Translations under genes and position numbers: made by a program
Shown: positions 27,323 through 36,788 of the stretch, in pieces
Position numbering within the stretch: the first letter of the stretch is position 1
How the letters are laid out: the number at the start of each line of letters is the position of its first letter
Assembly (NCBI RefSeq): GCF_007752935.1
Contig: NZ_CP036319.1
Location: 1,240,001 to 1,304,000, forward strand
Length of the DNA: 64,000 nucleotides
Direction: 5' to 3'
Source: Crateriforma conspicua
GTDB lineage: Bacteria > Planctomycetota > Planctomycetia > Pirellulales > Pirellulaceae
The notes under the pieces: generated by a model
Database searches by the model: none
What the model saw: the letters and a program-made list of their open reading frames with translations, nothing else
Told to the model about the DNA's origin: nothing

Positions 27323-27493
27323 ATGCGGAAGTTTTTCTGTCTGTGTGCGGCAGCTTGTCTGACCGCGTTTGCCGTCGGTTGCAGCGAACCGGAGGCACAA
27401 GTGATGCCTGAACCCACGGCCGAGGAGGAGGCCAGGATCAATCAGGAAGAGATGGAAAACGAAGCACTGATGGAAGATCCCAGCGAACGCTAA
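27323..27493 (+). CDS. Very small secreted lipoprotein
   Basis: The frame opens at 27203, but the ATG at 27323 has GGAG nine bases before it and gives 56 residues: MRKFF, a hydrophobic stretch, then the lipobox AVGC. The mature part is only about 37 residues, mostly Glu, Met and Asn ([19 protein letters not shown]). Such small acidic lipoproteins are common in planctomycetes; function unknown. A strong terminator starts nine bases after the stop. Confidence 0.8.
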   Translation: MRKFFCLCAAACLTAFAVGCSEPEAQVMPEPTAEEEARINQEEMENEALMEDPSER

Positions 27494-27501
27494 GTCACCA
27501 C

Positions 27502-27530
27502 AACGGTCCCCAAACGGGGACCGTTTTTTT
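27502..27530 (+). terminator. Rho-independent terminator after the small lipoprotein
   Basis: AACGGTCCCC (27502-27511), loop AAAC, then GGGGACCGTT (27516-27525), merging into a run of seven T to 27530. The stem is perfect. Confidence 0.95.
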
Positions 27531-27674
27531 GTGGACTGATCGACGCCACGTCGCGACGAGCGTCCAAGTGGATCGGCGAACCTGCCCGCGTTTTTCCAAG
27601 GTGTTCATCAGCGTCATGCATCTTGGTTTGCTTTTCCAATTGGGTCGGCGGTGTGTAGCGAGTTTTTTGTTTTC

Positions 27675-27696
27675 GGCCGATTCGGCCTCCTTTTTT
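27675..27696 (+). promoter_or_regulatory. Hairpin and T-run in the leader of the DUF1559 gene
   Basis: GGCCGA, one T, TCGGCC (27675-27687) then TCC and six T (27691-27696), 22 bases before the ATG at 27718. It resembles a weak terminator and could be an attenuator or a ribosome-access element. The short loop limits confidence. Confidence 0.35.
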
Positions 27697-27717
27697 CCTT
27701 ATCCAAAAGGTTTTCTT

Positions 27718-28899
27718 ATGCGTTCCAAAAACGCGTCAGCCGGCGGATTCACGCTGGTCGAACTTTTGGTGGTCATCGCCATCATTGGTGTTTTGGTCGG
27801 GCTGTTGTTGCCTGCGGTGCAGTCCGCACGCGAGGCGGCTCGTCGAATGAGTTGTAGCAATAACTGCAAGCAAATCGGGCTTGCGTTGCACAACTATCAT
27901 TCTGCGTTCAAAGGTTTTCCCAGCATGTCCCACGGGACATCCGGAAAGAAAAACACGACGTTTGGCAACGGGCACACCGGTGGTGCAAACTGGACCCACA
28001 ACGCTTTGCGATTGTCGTGGACGGTCACGTTGTTGCCATTCATGGAACAGCAACCGCTGTGGGATCAAATCTCACAGCCGTATCAAGATGCGAATCCTGG
28101 TGGAAACCCGCCGCCGAACAACATTTGGCCCGCGATGGGGCCGCGGTCCTGGGTTGGTCACTATGAACCATGGCGGACGCAGGTCAGCACCTATCGCTGT
28201 CCCACCGACTCCGGTGCACAGCGTGGTAACGAACGTGCCCGCTTGAATTACGCCGGCTGTGTCGGCGACGCGGTTCGCGGGACCCACGGTGGTTGGGGCG
28301 ATGAACGGAACCGCGGCTTTTTCCGTTGTCGTTACTGGCACAAGTTCCGTGACATGCTGGATGGTACCAGCAATGTGATCGCGATCGCCGAATTTGCAAC
28401 CGACGCCGGCATCCGCGAAGTCAACGCCGGGGCCGCCATTCGTGTCTCTGGTTTGGCATCGCGGACGATTCCGCAAACCTGTCGTGATGAGGTGGTGGAC
28501 CCGCAACGTCCACAGTTCTATCTGGCGACCGTGCAGCGTAGTGGCGTCGACCAGGGGACCGCCCGTGGCTTGCAGTGGAATGATGGGCTGCCGCACTTCA
28601 GCGGCTTCAACACCGTGATGGCACCCAATGGACCAAGTTGCCTTGGCAACGGAACCGGCACGTTTGGGATTTACACCGCCGGCAGCCGCCACCCCGGTGG
28701 TTGTCACGTGGTCATGGCCGATGGATCCGTCCACTTCATCAGCGACACCATTGATGCGGGGGATCAGACCAAGGGCCCCGTGTCGGCAACCGCAAGTGAT
28801 CCGAATCGCTCGCTTCCCGGTGACCCCAGCCCGTACGGCGTCTGGGGGGCACTTGGAACTCGGAACATGCGTGAAACGGTCTCCATCGATGATGCTTGA
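27718..28899 (+). CDS. DUF1559 protein with type IV prepilin N-terminus
   Basis: The ATG at 27718 (AAGG about 11 bases upstream) gives 393 residues. The N-terminus [18 protein letters not shown] is a prepilin cleavage site with its hydrophobic helix, and [17 protein letters not shown] continues the planctomycete DUF1559 pattern. The C-terminal part carries [17 protein letters not shown], a hallmark of the family. These proteins are hugely expanded in planctomycetes and are thought to form pseudopilus-like or secretion-associated structures. It lies alone between two terminators. Confidence 0.93.
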   Translation: MRSKNASAGGFTLVELLVVIAIIGVLVGLLLPAVQSAREAARRMSCSNNCKQIGLALHNYHSAFKGFPSMSHGTSGKKNTTFGNGHTGGANWTHNALRLSWTVTLLPFMEQQPLWDQISQPYQDANPGGNPPPNNIWPAMGPRSWVGHYEPWRTQVSTYRCPTDSGAQRGNERARLNYAGCVGDAVRGTHGGWGDERNRGFFRCRYWHKFRDMLDGTSNVIAIAEFATDAGIREVNAGAAIRVSGLASRTIPQTCRDEVVDPQRPQFYLATVQRSGVDQGTARGLQWNDGLPHFSGFNTVMAPNGPSCLGNGTGTFGIYTAGSRHPGGCHVVMADGSVHFISDTIDAGDQTKGPVSATASDPNRSLPGDPSPYGVWGALGTRNMRETVSIDDA

Positions 28900-28954
28900 T
28901 TCACCAGGCGTCTAAACCCTGGGCGATGTCAGGGTAGCCGGTGTTGCAATAATG

Positions 28955-28998
28955 CCTCCGCTGTTTCGGATGATCCATCCATTCAGCGGAGGTTTTTT
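28955..28998 (+). terminator. Terminator after the DUF1559 gene
   Basis: CCTCCGCTG (28955-28963) pairs perfectly with CAGCGGAGG (28984-28992) across a 20-base loop and is followed by six T. It stands 55 bases after the stop codon. Confidence 0.85.
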
Positions 28999-29080
28999 CA
29001 TGCGCCCGGGCCGCACCCGATTGGTGGTGTTGGGTGGAAGGTGTTTTTGTTTCCGCGGATCGAAGGTGGAAGCTTTTTTA

Positions 29081-29872
29081 ATGCCCGAGGGTCATAAGAC
29101 GCACTATTTGGCACGGCAGCACGCCGACCTGTTGATCGGAAAAGCAATCGCGGTGTCCAGCCCGCAAGGACGATTTACCGACGACGCAAAACGTGTGGAC
29201 GGCAAAACGCTGGTCGACGTGCACGCCGCGGGCAAGCATCTGTTTTACGATTTTGAAAGTGAAGAAACCGTTCACATTCGTTTGGGACGTTACGGCACCT
29301 TTCGTTTCGGCACGTTGCCACCGCCGCCGCCACGCGGGCTGGTCCGTATGAGGATGGTATTCGATGAAGGGACCATCGATCTGAACGGTCCCAGTCGATG
29401 CCGAGTGATCGGACCGGAGGAAGTCCGGACAATCATCCGTGGGCTGGGGCCCGATCCGCTGGCCGGTGGAAAACGGCAAGACGTATGGGCGACGATTCGG
29501 GAAAGTGGCAAACCGATCGCGACGCTGCTGTTGGACCAATCCATCATTGCGGGCGTTGGCAACATCTTTCGCGCCGAAGCACTGTTCGAAGCGAAGGTGC
29601 ACCCGGCGGTTCCCGGCAACCAGTTGGACCCAAGGCAGTTCACGCGAATTTGGAAAGCTTTGCTGCGGATGATGAAAGTCGGCTTGAAGCACGGGCGGAT
29701 CATCAGCGTGACACGATCGGAAGTGGATCGCCCGTTGTCAAAATTGAACGATCGCCAGCGTTTCCGAGTGTATGCATGCGATCACTGCGGAGTCTGCGGC
29801 AGCGCGATTGCCACGACATCGATTGCATCGCGAAAGATCTACTTTTGTCCACACTGTCAGTCACAGGGGTAA
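29081..29872 (+). CDS. Fpg/Nei-family DNA glycosylase
   Basis: The real start is the ATG at 29081, because the mature chain must begin MPEG: Pro2 is the catalytic nucleophile and Glu3 the general acid. 263 residues. GKHLFYDFE with its Lys follows, then the H2TH region LLLDQSIIAGVGNIFRAEALF, and a C-terminal zinc finger with four Cys (YACDHCGVC and YFCPHC). The MPEGH start fits the Nei/endonuclease VIII side of the family, which removes oxidised bases and nicks DNA by beta,delta-elimination. The frame upstream to 28952 lies in the terminator and is not used. Confidence 0.93.
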   Translation: MPEGHKTHYLARQHADLLIGKAIAVSSPQGRFTDDAKRVDGKTLVDVHAAGKHLFYDFESEETVHIRLGRYGTFRFGTLPPPPPRGLVRMRMVFDEGTIDLNGPSRCRVIGPEEVRTIIRGLGPDPLAGGKRQDVWATIRESGKPIATLLLDQSIIAGVGNIFRAEALFEAKVHPAVPGNQLDPRQFTRIWKALLRMMKVGLKHGRIISVTRSEVDRPLSKLNDRQRFRVYACDHCGVCGSAIATTSIASRKIYFCPHCQSQG

Positions 29873-30010
29873 ACATTGGACGCCGCAATGACGCGAGGCG
29901 TCGGGGCGATTAAATTTGACGGTGGATTGGCGGATCGCACCTGCAGTGTCGGGGCGATTCGCGTCACGTCCGCGCCCCACCATGCATCCCACCCCACGAC
30001 TGAAATCAAC

Positions 30011-30868
30011 ATGACGCGTTCGACCTTCGCCGTTGCTATGACGGCCCTTGTGTGCTTTTCCGGATTCGATTCGCCGTCCCTTACGGCCCAGGACCAACCG
30101 GTTGTCCAGCGAGCGGTCGAGCCCGCTGAACCAGGACTGTTGATCGATGACGTGGATCCCGACAATCCGGCAATCGCGAAGCAAAAGGTTGAAATTCCCA
30201 AGGAAATTACCAAGTGGGAAGACGACATTGCAAAGCTGGAAAAGTTGGACGCCCAGTCGTCTGATCCGCCCGGTGCCATCTTGTTTATCGGCAGCAGCAG
30301 CGTCCGACGCTGGACCACGATTGACGAAGACATGGCACCGTACCTGCCCATTCGTCGTGGCTATGGCGGCGCTAGATACCGGGACTTGGCCCATTTCGCC
30401 ACACGATTGATCCGTCCGCATGATTACCGCGCCATTGTCATGTTTGTCGCCAACGACGTGTCGGGCGGGGACAACGATGCGACGGTGGATCAAATCGAAG
30501 GTTGGGTGGATTCCATTCTGGACGTTGCACAACAGCATTCGCCGGGCAAGCCCGTGTTCATTATCGAAATCACTCCGACGCCCAAGCGATGGTCGGTGTA
30601 CGCAAAGATTCGGCAAGTCAATGATCGCTTGCGCGAAATCTGTTTGACGCGACCGGACACGTATTTCATTGAAACCGCCGAACATTACTTGGATCGCCAC
30701 AACCAGCCCGTGATGCGTTTCTTTGATGACGATCGCTTGCACCTGAGCGACGAGGGGTATGATCTGTGGAGCAAACTGATTAGACGAAAGCTGGACGACG
30801 TGTTCCGTGATTTGGCGTTGAACGATCAGGAGGCCGCGGACTTGTCGGCACAGCACACTGGTTCATGA
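30011..30868 (+). CDS. Secreted SGNH/GDSL-like hydrolase
   Basis: From the ATG at 30011 the protein has 285 residues with a signal peptide (MTRSTFAVAMTALVCF, cleavage near LTAQDQ). SGNH blocks are visible: FIGSSSVRRW with the nucleophile Ser96, GYGGARYRDL, an Asn block FVANDVSGG, and DDRLHLSDEGY with the Asp-His pair near the end. Members cleave esters of lipids or sugars, including O-acetylated carbohydrates. Its stop overlaps the next start as ATGA, so the two are translated together. Confidence 0.88.
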   Translation: MTRSTFAVAMTALVCFSGFDSPSLTAQDQPVVQRAVEPAEPGLLIDDVDPDNPAIAKQKVEIPKEITKWEDDIAKLEKLDAQSSDPPGAILFIGSSSVRRWTTIDEDMAPYLPIRRGYGGARYRDLAHFATRLIRPHDYRAIVMFVANDVSGGDNDATVDQIEGWVDSILDVAQQHSPGKPVFIIEITPTPKRWSVYAKIRQVNDRLREICLTRPDTYFIETAEHYLDRHNQPVMRFFDDDRLHLSDEGYDLWSKLIRRKLDDVFRDLALNDQEAADLSAQHTGS

Positions 30869-31671
30869 TTTCATTGCAATCAGTTTTCGAAACGGACAGC
30901 CCGGTCGTTCTGGTGACCGGTAGTGGTTCGCCCCGTGTCGGGCGTGGGATCGCATCGTGGTTTGCCGACTGCGGTTGTCACATCGCGATCCACGCGAACC
31001 AAAGTGTCGCGCAGGCGGCGGAAGCTGCTGAAGACTTGAGCGATAAACACGGGATCGAGACGGCCGTCGTCCAAGGGTCACTGGAAGACGACACGACACC
31101 ACGCCAAATGGTTGACGCCGTGGTTTCGCGTTGGGGGCGCATCGACGTCTTGATCAATAGCGCGGCGATTTGGTCACCAACAAAGTTGGAAGATGTGACG
31201 CCCGCCGAAGTCCGTCGGTACTTTCAGGTCAACAGTGTCGGTACCTTCGAAACCGCCCGAGTCGCGGGGCTGCAGATGGCGGCACAGACCGCCGGCGGCG
31301 CGATCATCAACATCGGCGACTGGGCAACGTGTCGGCCGTATTTGGACCACGCGGCCTACTTTCCCAGCAAAGGGGCGATCGAGACGATGACACGCTCGCT
31401 GGCGGTCGAATTTGGACGTCGAAATGCACGCGTTCGAGTCAACGCGATTCTTCCCGGTCCCGTTTTGCTGGCCGACGATGTGTCCGATCAGGTTCGTCAA
31501 TCTCTGGTCGACAGCACGCTGGTCGGACGGGTCGGAACGCCGGACGATGTCGCCCACGCGGCGATGATGTTGTGTCAAAACACTTTCATCACCGGCGTCT
31601 GTCTGTCGGTCGACGGTGGCAAGACGGTGTTTGCCAACGACGGGCTGCAGACCGGCTACAACACCGGTTGA
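30865..31671 (+). CDS. Short-chain dehydrogenase/reductase, pteridine-reductase-like
   Basis: 268 residues. The cofactor loop is VLVTGSGSPRVGRGIASW near residue 14. The active site is Asp152 (NIGDWAT), Tyr165 and Lys169 (YFPSK): the usual catalytic Ser is replaced by Asp, which is the arrangement of pteridine reductase PTR1/FolM enzymes. RVNAILPGPVLL supports the fold. I infer reduction of a pterin or a related carbonyl compound, using NADPH. The ATGA overlap ties it to the SGNH hydrolase; the two reactions do not obviously connect. Confidence 0.87.
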   Translation: MISLQSVFETDSPVVLVTGSGSPRVGRGIASWFADCGCHIAIHANQSVAQAAEAAEDLSDKHGIETAVVQGSLEDDTTPRQMVDAVVSRWGRIDVLINSAAIWSPTKLEDVTPAEVRRYFQVNSVGTFETARVAGLQMAAQTAGGAIINIGDWATCRPYLDHAAYFPSKGAIETMTRSLAVEFGRRNARVRVNAILPGPVLLADDVSDQVRQSLVDSTLVGRVGTPDDVAHAAMMLCQNTFITGVCLSVDGGKTVFANDGLQTGYNTG

Positions 31672-32930
31672 TACGTGCCGACGGCCAAGTCCCGGAACAG
31701 TGTGTCTGGATCATCCGCGGTCGTCGCAACCATGCCCAGGCCCGGATGACAACCGACTTCGATGCGACCAAACATTGGCCTGCCCAAGGCATCCGCACCG
31801 GACAGGGTCGCCGCGCGAAGAATATCCTCCGGTGCAATGTCTTGTCGGTGGTTTAGCAAGAATCGGACTTCGGACCAGAGGTCCAAGTCTGGGTTGCTGG
31901 CACGTGAATCGGTTCCCAGCGCGATGCGAATTCCTTTTCCGATACAGCGATCCATGGGATGCGGGGCGTACCCAAAATAGTCGTGCGTTCGTGGGCAATA
32001 CACGATCGACAAATTGGGATGACCGGCGACGGTGTCCAGTTCTTGATCGGTCAGGTCGTTTCCATGGACCAACAACGCACGCGGTGCTTTGGTCAGCCTG
32101 TCGATCAGCGATCGATAGTCACCGTCGACGGTCGTATCGGGCCAGGGAAAAACGTCGTCCTGCCAAACCCCCATGCTGCGAAGGGCGTCGGCGAAAGCCC
32201 CGCCACCGTTTCGGATCAGTTCTCTTTCGTCCGGTGATTCCGCGACATGCATGGCCACCGGACGCGAAAGCGATGTTGCTTGATCGATCACTTGGCGGAT
32301 GCAATCACGACGCATGGAGTATGGTGCATGGGGGCTGAGCCCCGCGGTTGCGTCGTGTTCGATGAAGTTACACGCTGCGGCCCAGCGTTCTTCCATTCGC
32401 GAAGATGACAGCCCGATGACTTCGGCAAATCGAATGACGGTTGCCGGTGATGTGTCAATCGACGACGGCGGGCCGGAATTCGGATCGGTGGTCTCGGGAG
32501 GCGTGCCTAGAGGGTTCGGGGTCACGATGTCGCCGATCAAACGGACGCCGGCGTCAATCGATTCACGTAAACCGGTTTGCACGACGCAGGGTCTTTGGCT
32601 GACATCCGCGTCGAAGCGTCGGCGGGTGACCAAAGCGATCCAGGCGGACAAAGGTACGGTGGAACGCCCGTCGGAGCCGATGCCGATGGGTTCGGACAGA
32701 TCCGAAAACTCCAGATGCGTGTGGGCGTTGACCAGTCCGGGCATCAAGGCGGCATCGCCCAGATCGATCGCACAATGGGGAGGGCGTCCCGACCCGACTT
32801 CGATCACCGATCCGTCAACAACGCGGACCCAGCCGTCTTGAAAAGGCGGCCGGCTGATCGGCAGAATCCAGCGTGCCTGATACGTTCGATCGTCGGTCGT
32901 TGGAGCCGTGTTCAAGGGAAGGGTCGCCAT
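31656..32930 (-). CDS. Amidohydrolase-family metal-dependent deaminase/hydrolase
   Basis: 424 residues from the ATG at 32930 (a TTG at 32933 is possible). The metal site is NAHTHLEFS (His70, His72), a His in AMHVAESPDER, VHGND and the catalytic Asp in LGTDSRASN. This pattern is that of the ATZ/TRZ/SsnA/MtaD branch, which deaminates or dechlorinates heterocycles such as guanine, cytosine or methylthioadenosine. The substrate cannot be fixed. Its 3' end overlaps the SDR gene by 16 bases (convergent), and its start is only three bases from the next gene's start (divergent). Confidence 0.87.
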   Translation of the reverse strand: MATLPLNTAPTTDDRTYQARWILPISRPPFQDGWVRVVDGSVIEVGSGRPPHCAIDLGDAALMPGLVNAHTHLEFSDLSEPIGIGSDGRSTVPLSAWIALVTRRRFDADVSQRPCVVQTGLRESIDAGVRLIGDIVTPNPLGTPPETTDPNSGPPSSIDTSPATVIRFAEVIGLSSSRMEERWAAACNFIEHDATAGLSPHAPYSMRRDCIRQVIDQATSLSRPVAMHVAESPDERELIRNGGGAFADALRSMGVWQDDVFPWPDTTVDGDYRSLIDRLTKAPRALLVHGNDLTDQELDTVAGHPNLSIVYCPRTHDYFGYAPHPMDRCIGKGIRIALGTDSRASNPDLDLWSEVRFLLNHRQDIAPEDILRAATLSGADALGRPMFGRIEVGCHPGLGMVATTADDPDTLFRDLAVGTYQPVL

Positions 32931-32933
32931 CAA

Positions 32934-33608
32934 ATGAATTCGTGGATGTCCAGTCCCGACACAAAGGCGTCATTGCCGAGACGATTCTATGCGCGTGCCA
33001 CCGCGGACGTCGCACGCGGGTTGTTGGGGTGTGGTTACGCGGTGATCCGCGGCGGTCAATGGATCGGCGGGTTGATCGTCGAAACTGAAGCGTATTTAAG
33101 CCAACGGGATGCCGCCAGCCACAGTGCGCGTGGCCGAACACCATCCAACGCGGCCATGTTTGGGCCGCCCGGTTCGCTTTACGTTTATCCGATCCACGCG
33201 AAGCATTGTTCGAATCTGGTGACCGAGCCACAGGGGATTGGGGCCGCCGTTTTGATTCGTGCGATCGAACCGGTGTGGGGCTGCGAAACGATGCAGACGT
33301 TGCGTCGAACCGATGACCCGCGACGACTGACCCGCGGGCCGGCCATGCTGTGTCAGGCCATGATGCTGGACCGACGCGATGACGGCGTCGATGTGGTCCA
33401 CGACCCAAGCTGGAGAGTCTGGAGCGATGATCGGATCCAAGGAATCATCGAATCTCGTGTGATCGCAACCCGACGCATCGGCATTCGACGATCGGCCGAC
33501 CGGAAATTGCGATTCATCGTCGACGGAAATCGATTCGTCAGCGGCAAGGCGGGTGACCACAGGCGTCCACCCCGCGAAAGTCTGTTGGAATTGGCGGCGG
33601 ACCTTTGA
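32934..33608 (+). CDS. 3-methyladenine DNA glycosylase, AAG/MPG family
   Basis: 224 residues. Diagnostic motifs: GLIVETEAYLSQRDAASHSARGRT (with the catalytic Glu), FGPPGSLYVYPIHAKHC, and AVLIRAIEP, followed by LTRGPAMLCQAM. The enzyme excises alkylated purines. An ATG at 32946 is an alternative start. It begins three bases from the amidohydrolase start on the other strand, so both promoters must lie inside the opposing coding sequences or upstream of internal starts. Confidence 0.92.
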   Translation: MNSWMSSPDTKASLPRRFYARATADVARGLLGCGYAVIRGGQWIGGLIVETEAYLSQRDAASHSARGRTPSNAAMFGPPGSLYVYPIHAKHCSNLVTEPQGIGAAVLIRAIEPVWGCETMQTLRRTDDPRRLTRGPAMLCQAMMLDRRDDGVDVVHDPSWRVWSDDRIQGIIESRVIATRRIGIRRSADRKLRFIVDGNRFVSGKAGDHRRPPRESLLELAADL

Positions 33609-33696
33609 GTGCCCGCGGCCAACGCTTGATTTTCGCATGCTGACGGTTTGCAGTGCCCCAGCCAGCCTTTCATTGGCAAATCAATGAAGGGAACGC

Positions 33697-34518
33697 TCAG
33701 GCCGCCATGCGTTGGGGTTGTTCCGCGGCGACTTCTTGGGCCATCACTTCTTCGGCCAAGGCGCGATAGTCCGCCGCACCGTTGCTTTCGCCGCTGTACT
33801 GGAAAATCGACTGGCCGAAACTGGGGGCTTCGGCAAGACGGATGTTGCGGCGGATGCGAGTGTCAAAGAACTGGGCGTCTTGGAAGAAACGCCGCGAGCC
33901 GGTGTTGGCGGCAAAGAATTCGTCGATGTCCGTGCTGACTTCCGCGGCCAAGCGGGTATTCGAATCGTACATGCACAGCATCACGCCGGTCAGACGCAGT
34001 TGTGAATTCAGCCGACGCGAAACCACTTCGATCGTCCGCAACAACTTGCTAAGCCCGTGCAGCGCGAGGAAGTGTGGCTGCAGCGGCAAGAAGACTTCCC
34101 CCACAGCGACCAGCGCGTTGACCGTCAACACGCCAAGGCTGGGCGGGCAATCCAGAATGAAGTAATCGTACGGTTCTTCGTCCGCGTCCATTTTGTCACG
34201 CAGGATCATTTCCCTTCCGACTTCGCTGGCCAGTTCCAGTTCCGATGCGGCCAAATCCAAGTTGGCCGGCACGATCGAAAGATTGTCCGAAAGGTTGCGA
34301 CGCGCCTGGTCGATGGAAAGGTCACCGCACAGCACTTCGTACATGCTGGGGTCGCCATCCAGTGTGGTGATGCCCAGGTGCAACGATGCGTGCGCCTGGG
34401 GATCCAGGTCAAGGACACAGACGCGGCGTCCGGCTTCGGCCAAAGCGGCGGCCAGGTTCACCGAAGTCGTCGTTTTGCCGACGCCACCCTTTTGATTGAT
34501 CACGGCGATCGATCGCAT
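33697..34518 (-). CDS. ParA-family ATPase
   Basis: From the ATG at 34518 (GGGAG seven bases before it) the protein is 273 residues. The deviant Walker A KGGVGKTTT is at residues 10-18, followed by VCVLDLDPQAHASLHLG and LDCPPSLGVLTVNAL. This is a standard ParA/Soj ATPase for partition or protein positioning. No parB gene or parS-like site is visible here, so an orphan role is possible. The small gene upstream on the same strand is 53 bases away and probably belongs with it. Confidence 0.92.
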   Translation of the reverse strand: MRSIAVINQKGGVGKTTTSVNLAAALAEAGRRVCVLDLDPQAHASLHLGITTLDGDPSMYEVLCGDLSIDQARRNLSDNLSIVPANLDLAASELELASEVGREMILRDKMDADEEPYDYFILDCPPSLGVLTVNALVAVGEVFLPLQPHFLALHGLSKLLRTIEVVSRRLNSQLRLTGVMLCMYDSNTRLAAEVSTDIDEFFAANTGSRRFFQDAQFFDTRIRRNIRLAEAPSFGQSIFQYSGESNGAADYRALAEEVMAQEVAAEQPQRMAA

Positions 34519-34571
34519 GTTGGTCTCCCTGCAGTTTGGAATTGCGAGCGGTACGCTGCCCACTTGAAAGT

Positions 34572-35003
34572 TCAAGAAGCCCGCCGCCGGGACAGCTGTT
34601 GATAGGCTAATAGCACGTCGTACAGGTCCGCGTCGATACGAACCGGGTCGTCCGCGAAATCGTGCAGCCAAGATCGACCGTTTTCCGCGGCCTCCATCAA
34701 TAGCGGCATCAGGGTTTTGACGGACACCGAAACGGTCTTGGCTTCCGCGGTTCCGCTGACGCGGTCCAGTTCTTTTTCCAGACGTCGTATGTCGGCATCG
34801 GACAACAAACGCGGCGGATCGTCGTCGGGGACGTCGATTGGTGCGATGTCGGTTTGCCCAACCGGCGTTTCGCGTTCGTCATGGATCGCGGTCGGTTGGA
34901 CGGGACGTTCGGTATGGCTGGCGTCGTGACCCAGGGTCGAATCGGGCTTTGGCGGCAAAGCTTCGTCGTCGCCTTGGTACAGACGCAAATCGGGATTCGT
35001 CAT
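34572..35003 (-). CDS. Conserved hypothetical partner of the ParA-like ATPase
   Basis: 143 residues, acidic, no membrane segment. The first 70 residues are low-complexity with many Asp and Pro; the second half is helical (ADIRRLEKELDRVSG, then KTLMPLLMEAAENGRSWLHDF, and IDADLYDVLLAYQQLSR). I recognise no family. Position directly upstream of parA suggests a regulator or adaptor of that ATPase, but it does not resemble ParB. Confidence 0.72.
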   Translation of the reverse strand: MTNPDLRLYQGDDEALPPKPDSTLGHDASHTERPVQPTAIHDERETPVGQTDIAPIDVPDDDPPRLLSDADIRRLEKELDRVSGTAEAKTVSVSVKTLMPLLMEAAENGRSWLHDFADDPVRIDADLYDVLLAYQQLSRRRAS

Positions 35004-35528
35004 GGCGTTTATCGGAACTGGTTTCCCGGTCGTTCAAAACTGATGCATCCGGGGGCGCCGGCGATTGCTGCCTTGATGGCACAGTCGTGGCGATCCCCAT
35101 GCGGCGATCGGTCGTTGCCGCCGGTCGGGACGTGCCCGGGGCGACAACGGTGCGGCGACACCCGTTGGCGTCGCTGCCGCGGAGGCTAGCTACCAAACGG
35201 ACTTCGATGGTCGCTAGGGCTTCCTGGGTATTTCCCGAAAATGGTTGGTCGGCGGCCGTTTTTCACGCCCGGAATCAATAGTTTTTTTGTCCATCCTGCG
35301 GCCCGGTCTAGCCGCCAAACGTCGTTTTTTGCGGGGTTTCCGCACGCCGGCCGGTCGTGATCATTTGCCCCCGCGATCGCTCTTGGCTCGGTTTCACGGA
35401 TTCGACTAAACTTTTGCCGCAGACCTGCCGACCGGCCTGGTCCCCTGCGCAACGAACAAGCCGCATGATGTGGCTGGTGTACGGCGGGTCATCGGCGGCC
35501 GATGGTCGAAAAATTGGGAGGGATACCA
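35004..35528. other. Divergent intergenic region of 525 bases
   Basis: There are no convincing genes. It separates the small parA partner (minus) from the SbcD-like gene (plus). A TGCGG-N5-CCGCA hairpin lies at 35330-35344. A strong ribosome-binding site, GGGAGGG at 35516-35522, precedes the ATG at 35529 by six bases. Confidence 0.5.
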
Positions 35529-36788
35529 ATGCCGGGCGAATCATTTCGCTTCATTCACGCCAGCGACTTTCACCTCGAACGTCCTCTGGGCGATTTGGAT
35601 CAGCTGCCGCCGCATCTGCGGGACGCACTGGCCGACGCACCACGATCGGCTGCTGCCGCGGTCTTTGATGCGGCGACCGCCGACAACATCGACTTTTTGG
35701 TGCTGTGTGGTGATCTGGTGAATCCTTCCACCGCCGGCCCGCACGCAATGGCGTTGCTGCTGGACGGTTTTGAAAAGCTGCACGCCAAGAAGACACCGGT
35801 CTTTTGGAGCGCCGGGGTGGCCGACGACCCACAACGTTGGCCCGATGCCGCACCGTTGCCGCCCAATGTGACGTTGTTCCCCAAGGATCGCGCCATCGCG
35901 GTTCCGGTCCAGCGCAGCGGCCGAACCATCTGCCACGTCATCGGGCGCAGCAGCGACGGACGCAGCACGTTGCATGTCCCTGGCTATCGCATTGATCCCG
36001 TCGATGAATTTACGGTTGCCATCGGGCACGGATCCGCGGAGGCCGCGGCCCTGGCCGAAGGCCATTTTGATTACTGGGCGTTGGGTGGGCGACACAACCG
36101 ACAAGAAATCGAACAAGGGGCCAACGCCGCCGCCGTTCAGTGTGGAACACCACAGGGACGTTGCTTGCAGGAAACCGGACCGCACGGCTATTGCGTCGTC
36201 GATGTGGATTCGGACCAAACGACGCGGGTCCACCAAGTGGAATGCGATACGTTTCGATACTGTCACGAACAGATCGATGCATCGGAGGTGATTCAGGTCG
36301 GCACGCTGAAGAATCTGTTGGGCGAACGTATTGCCCGCCTGGCCCACGAAAACGGCGGACGTCAGTTGCTGATCGGCTGGGAAATCAACGTCGCCACCGC
36401 GGAGCATTTGTCGGCGATCGGCGATCCGGACGAAACGTTGCGTTGGCTGCGTCGCGAATACGGCCACGGAACACCGGCGGCTTGGTCGATTGCATTGACC
36501 GTCAATCCGCCCCGGCAGTTCCCCAAGTCTTGGAATGACGAAGACACGATTCTGGGCGACTTTTTGCGTGCCACAGCGAAGCATCGTGAAAACGACAGCC
36601 GCGAATTGAATTTGTTGCCGTTCACCGAAGAACATGAAATCGGCCAACCAGGCGGGTTGCCGACGACGACGTCCAGTCTGCTGGCGGAAATCGCTGCATC
36701 GGATCGCGGACGGTTGCTGGACCAGGCGACGCTGCTTGGTGTCGATTTGCTCAGAGGCGGGAAGCCCCAGTTGGTGCAAAAATCATGA
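35529..36788 (+). CDS. SbcD-like metallophosphoesterase (DNA repair nuclease subunit)
   Basis: 419 residues from the ATG at 35529 (strong GGGAGGG). Metal motifs: IHASDFHLE (Asp13, His15), VLCGDLVNPS and a GGRHNRQ block in the place of the usual GHxH. This is the calcineurin-like phosphoesterase fold of SbcD/Mre11 nucleases. Its stop overlaps the start of the next gene (ATGA), which encodes the matching SbcC-like ATPase, so I infer a two-subunit nuclease complex acting on DNA ends. Confidence 0.9.
   Translation: MPGESFRFIHASDFHLERPLGDLDQLPPHLRDALADAPRSAAAAVFDAATADNIDFLVLCGDLVNPSTAGPHAMALLLDGFEKLHAKKTPVFWSAGVADDPQRWPDAAPLPPNVTLFPKDRAIAVPVQRSGRTICHVIGRSSDGRSTLHVPGYRIDPVDEFTVAIGHGSAEAAALAEGHFDYWALGGRHNRQEIEQGANAAAVQCGTPQGRCLQETGPHGYCVVDVDSDQTTRVHQVECDTFRYCHEQIDASEVIQVGTLKNLLGERIARLAHENGGRQLLIGWEINVATAEHLSAIGDPDETLRWLRREYGHGTPAAWSIALTVNPPRQFPKSWNDEDTILGDFLRATAKHRENDSRELNLLPFTEEHEIGQPGGLPTTTSSLLAEIAASDRGRLLDQATLLGVDLLRGGKPQLVQKS

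Noticed and set aside
27529-27717. Longer N-terminus for the DUF1559 protein
   Set aside because: The prepilin motif must be near the N-terminus, and the upstream stretch contains the terminator of the previous gene and a leader hairpin.
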